A stretch of DNA of 7,863 nucleotides from JBBRWO01 sp964388455 (GTDB lineage: Bacteria > Actinomycetota > Coriobacteriia > Anaerosomatales > JAAXUF01): the NCBI GenBank assembly GCA_964388455.1, contig CAYMAN010000063.1, positions 1-7,863 of the forward strand, read 5' to 3'. Made by a program: the position numbers and the translations under genes. The notes below the pieces were generated by a model. That model had not been told where the DNA came from and ran no database searches. It saw nothing but the letters and a program-made list of their open reading frames with translations. Position 1 is the first letter of the stretch. Each line of letters starts with the position of its first letter. This document shows positions 5,612 to 7,863 of the stretch, one piece after another.

Positions 5612-7863
5612 ATGTCCATATCCCTCGACAAGCTGCTCGGGGCCGGATGCAACGCCGACGTGAAGCACAAGCTGTGCAGGTCCCGCGGCGGAGAGAGCTG
5701 CGCGTTCGATGGGGCAGCGATCGTGCTGATGCCCATCGCCGACGCCGCTCACGTGGTCCACGGCCCCATCAACTGCGCCGGCAACGCGTGGGAGGGCCGC
5801 GGCGTGCACTCCACCGCCGGCGACCTGCACCGCCGAGGCTTCACCACCGACATGTCAGAGCTCGATATCGTCTACGGGGGCGAGAAGCGCCTCGAAGCCA
5901 CCGTCCGAGAGGTCGTGGCCGCCGAGAAACCCGCCGCGGTCTTCGTCTATGCCACGTGCGTGACCGGGCTCATCGGCGAGGACATCGAGGCCACCTGCAA
6001 GAAGCTGTCCGCGGAGCTGTGGGTGCCGGTCATTCCGGTCAGCGCTCCGGGCTTCGTGGGGCCGAAGAACCTCGGCAACCGCATCGCGGGCGAGGTGCTG
6101 GTCGAGCACGTGATCGGCACCGCCGAGCCGGTCTGCACCACGCCAACGGACATCGTGCTGATCGGCGAGTACAACGTCGCTGGCGACATGGAGCTGGTCG
6201 AGCCGCTGTTGCGGGAGTGCGGCATCCGCATCCTCAGCCACGTGACCGGGAACGCTCGCTTCGAGGAGATCCGCTACGCGCACCGGGCCAAGGCCGCCGT
6301 CGTCGTGTGCAGCCGGGCGCTCATCAACGTCGCAGCCGCACTGTCTCGGCGCTATGGGATGCCCAGCGTGGAGGTGTCGTTCTTCGGCGCCACGGAGACT
6401 GCGAAGTCGCTACGGCTCATCGCCGAGGTGCTGGAGTCGGTCTCGCCGGAAGCCGTCGGGGTCGCCGCGCGGGTCGAGGAGGTCATCGCTCGCCGAGAGG
6501 CCGCTCTGGCCGTGGCGCTGGCGCCGTACGCCGCCGCGCTTCGCGGGAAGAAGGCGGTGTTGTACTCCGGCGGCGTGAAGAGCTGGTCGATGGCGAGCGC
6601 GCTGCTCAATCTGGGCGTGGAGATCCTCGCTGTGGGCACCAAGAAGTCGTCGCACGAGGACGAGGAGAAGGTACGCGCCATCCTCGGCCCCGACGTCCGT
6701 CTCATCGAAGACATCTCGCCGGCCGTCATCCGCCGACTCTTCGCCGAGGAGGGCGCCGACCTGCTCGTGGCCGGTGGCCGCAACCGCTACCTCGCCGCCA
6801 AGGAAGGCTGGTCCTTCATCGACGTGAACCAGGAGCGCGAGCACGCCTACGCGGGCTACGACGGACTGGTCAACGTCGCGCACGACCTGCACGAATCCAT
6901 CCGCTTCTACGAGGCTCAGGCCACCGCAGCACTCGTGCAGTGCGCCGCGCCGACCGAGCCCACACCCGTCCGCAAGGAAGAACGCACCGCCGTCATCGAT
7001 CCGCTCAAGAACGCCCCGACGGTCGGCGCCATCCTCGCGCTGCAGGGCATCGACGCCACGCTGCCGGTGCTCCACGCCGCGCAGGGCTGCAGCTTCCTGG
7101 GTCGTGTGCTCATGATCCGCCACTTCAACGAGCCCATCGCGCTGGCCACCACCAAGCTCTTCACCGAGGAGGTCGTCCTCGGAAGTGACGAAGCCGCCGA
7201 GAAGACGATCCGCCCCTTCGCCGAGAAGCCCGCAGGCGAGCGCCCCGAACTGGTCGCGCTCATCTCCGGTGCGCTCACGGAGGTCAAAGGCGAGGACATA
7301 CACGCGCTGGCTCACAGGTTCGACGCGCAGTGGGAGCCGACCGTCATGGCCGTGCAGGCCGCGGACTACGACGGGGGGCTGGAAGAGGGCTACGCCGCCA
7401 CCGTCGCCGCGCTGGCTGAGCTGGCGGAGGACCTGCCGGCCGGCCTGGACGGCGGCGCTTGCTCGCACCCCGATCCCGACCGCATCACGATCCTCGCAGG
7501 GGCGCACCTGACCCCCGGCGACGCGGTCTGGCTCCGCGACACCTGCCAGGAGTTCGGCCTGCAGCCGACGCTGCTTCCGGACCTGGGAGCGCTCGATGGC
7601 AGCCGCCAGGGCCTCTCGGCGCTCGCGACCGGTGGTACCTCGCTCGCCGACATCCGCGCGCTGGGCGAGAGCTCGCACACGGTCGTGATCGGCGCGTCGC
7701 TCGAAGGGGTCGCGCGCACGCTGCACGGCCGCTTTGGGACGCCGTACACGGTGCTCGACTCGGTGCACGGTCTGGCCGCCACCGACCTGCTGCTGGCCAC
7801 GCTCTCGCTGCTTTCCGGCTCGCCCGCGCCCGCTCGCTTCGAGCGCCAGCGCCGCGTGCTGGT
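5612..7863 (+). CDS. nifEN: Fused NifE-NifN FeMo-cofactor assembly scaffold, C-terminus beyond window
   Basis: NifEN is the scaffold on which the NifB-made cluster is matured, with NifH and a molybdenum source, before transfer to NifDK. Here one uninterrupted frame of 750 codons covers both subunits and runs off the right edge. Residues 1 to about 446 are NifE: Cys30 (SCAFDGA), Cys55 (GPINCAG) and Cys116 (YATCVTGLIGED) match the [4Fe-4S] ligands, and Cys233 (VVCSRALINV) matches the Cys250 cofactor site of Azotobacter NifE. Also present are YSGGVKSWS (318-326), AGGRNRYLA (387-395) and QEREHAYAGYDG (407-418). From about residue 458 it becomes NifN: DPLKNAP, VLHAAQGCSF with Cys493 (matching NifN Cys44, the fourth cluster ligand) and a RHFNEP block. 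The linker (about 447-458) is short and rich in Pro, Glu and Lys, with no stop or in-frame ATG. The start is ATG 5612, 7 bases after GAGG. nifE and nifN are usually separate genes, so a fusion is notable. Confidence 0.93.
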   Translation, partial: MSISLDKLLGAGCNADVKHKLCRSRGGESCAFDGAAIVLMPIADAAHVVHGPINCAGNAWEGRGVHSTAGDLHRRGFTTDMSELDIVYGGEKRLEATVREVVAAEKPAAVFVYATCVTGLIGEDIEATCKKLSAELWVPVIPVSAPGFVGPKNLGNRIAGEVLVEHVIGTAEPVCTTPTDIVLIGEYNVAGDMELVEPLLRECGIRILSHVTGNARFEEIRYAHRAKAAVVVCSRALINVAAALSRRYGMPSVEVSFFGATETAKSLRLIAEVLESVSPEAVGVAARVEEVIARREAALAVALAPYAAALRGKKAVLYSGGVKSWSMASALLNLGVEILAVGTKKSSHEDEEKVRAILGPDVRLIEDISPAVIRRLFAEEGADLLVAGGRNRYLAAKEGWSFIDVNQEREHAYAGYDGLVNVAHDLHESIRFYEAQATAALVQCAAPTEPTPVRKEERTAVIDPLKNAPTVGAILALQGIDATLPVLHAAQGCSFLGRVLMIRHFNEPIALATTKLFTEEVVLGSDEAAEKTIRPFAEKPAGERPELVALISGALTEVKGEDIHALAHRFDAQWEPTVMAVQAADYDGGLEEGYAATVAALAELAEDLPAGLDGGACSHPDPDRITILAGAHLTPGDAVWLRDTCQEFGLQPTLLPDLGALDGSRQGLSALATGGTSLADIRALGESSHTVVIGASLEGVARTLHGRFGTPYTVLDSVHGLAATDLLLATLSLLSGSPAPARFERQRRVL

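Noticed and set aside
4333..5736. 467-codon minus-strand frame opposite nifK
   Set aside because: Same shadow effect; no recognisable motif, and nifK is certain on the other strand.
5647..7188. 513-codon + frame overlapping nifEN
   Set aside because: Arg/Gly-rich out-of-frame translation; the frame from 5612 carries all NifE and NifN motifs.
6410..7768. 452-codon minus-strand frame opposite nifEN
   Set aside because: Antisense shadow of a gene with clear homology.

Overview
The window is a nitrogen-fixation locus from a high-GC bacterium. It holds a short arsenic-resistance end (1-1101), a small nifQ-like gene (1151-1510), a regulatory intergenic region (1511-1730), and a nifH-nifD-nifK-nifEN operon that runs off the right edge. 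All genes are on the + strand. NifH, NifD and NifK have the residues of a molybdenum nitrogenase: NifH Cys97/Cys132, NifD Cys274/His441 and six P-cluster cysteines. The organism cannot be fixed from the sequence. A sigma-54-type promoter before nifH would fit a Desulfobacterota/Geobacter-like anaerobe. The high GC, a leaderless-looking promoter and the fused nifEN could also fit a deep-branching anaerobic actinobacterial lineage.

Layout. The end of an ACR3-type arsenite permease (3-299) is followed one base later by a calcineurin-like metallophosphoesterase (301-1101). After a 49-base gap with a TATACT box six bases before an ATG comes nifQ. The 220-base gap between nifQ and nifH carries a strong two-stage hairpin, a perfect 16-bp dyad and a textbook -24/-12 element. 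nifH and nifD abut with no gap, nifK follows after 10 bases with a strong Shine-Dalgarno, and a single open frame encoding NifE fused to NifN starts 22 bases after nifK.

The most unusual observation is in nifQ. Its frame meets an in-frame TGA at codon 100, and the same frame then continues for 19 sense codons to a TAG, encoding the rest of the NifQ cysteine signature. If the TGA stands for a cysteine-like residue, the spacing is exactly C-x4-C-x2-C-x5-C, the pattern of the NifQ metal-binding motif. The TGA therefore replaces the first ligand cysteine and nothing else is disturbed. A perfect 6-bp hairpin with a 5-base loop begins 13 bases after the TGA, at a position and with a loop G compatible with a bacterial SECIS element. 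The candidate explanation is a selenocysteine-containing NifQ. The main alternatives are a recent nonsense mutation or a base-call error.

Together the genes would make FeMo-cofactor and the nitrogenase that uses it. NifQ supplies molybdenum, the NifE-NifN scaffold matures the cofactor precursor with NifH, and NifDK receives the finished cofactor and is reduced by NifH. nifB, nifV, nifX and the regulators are not in the window.
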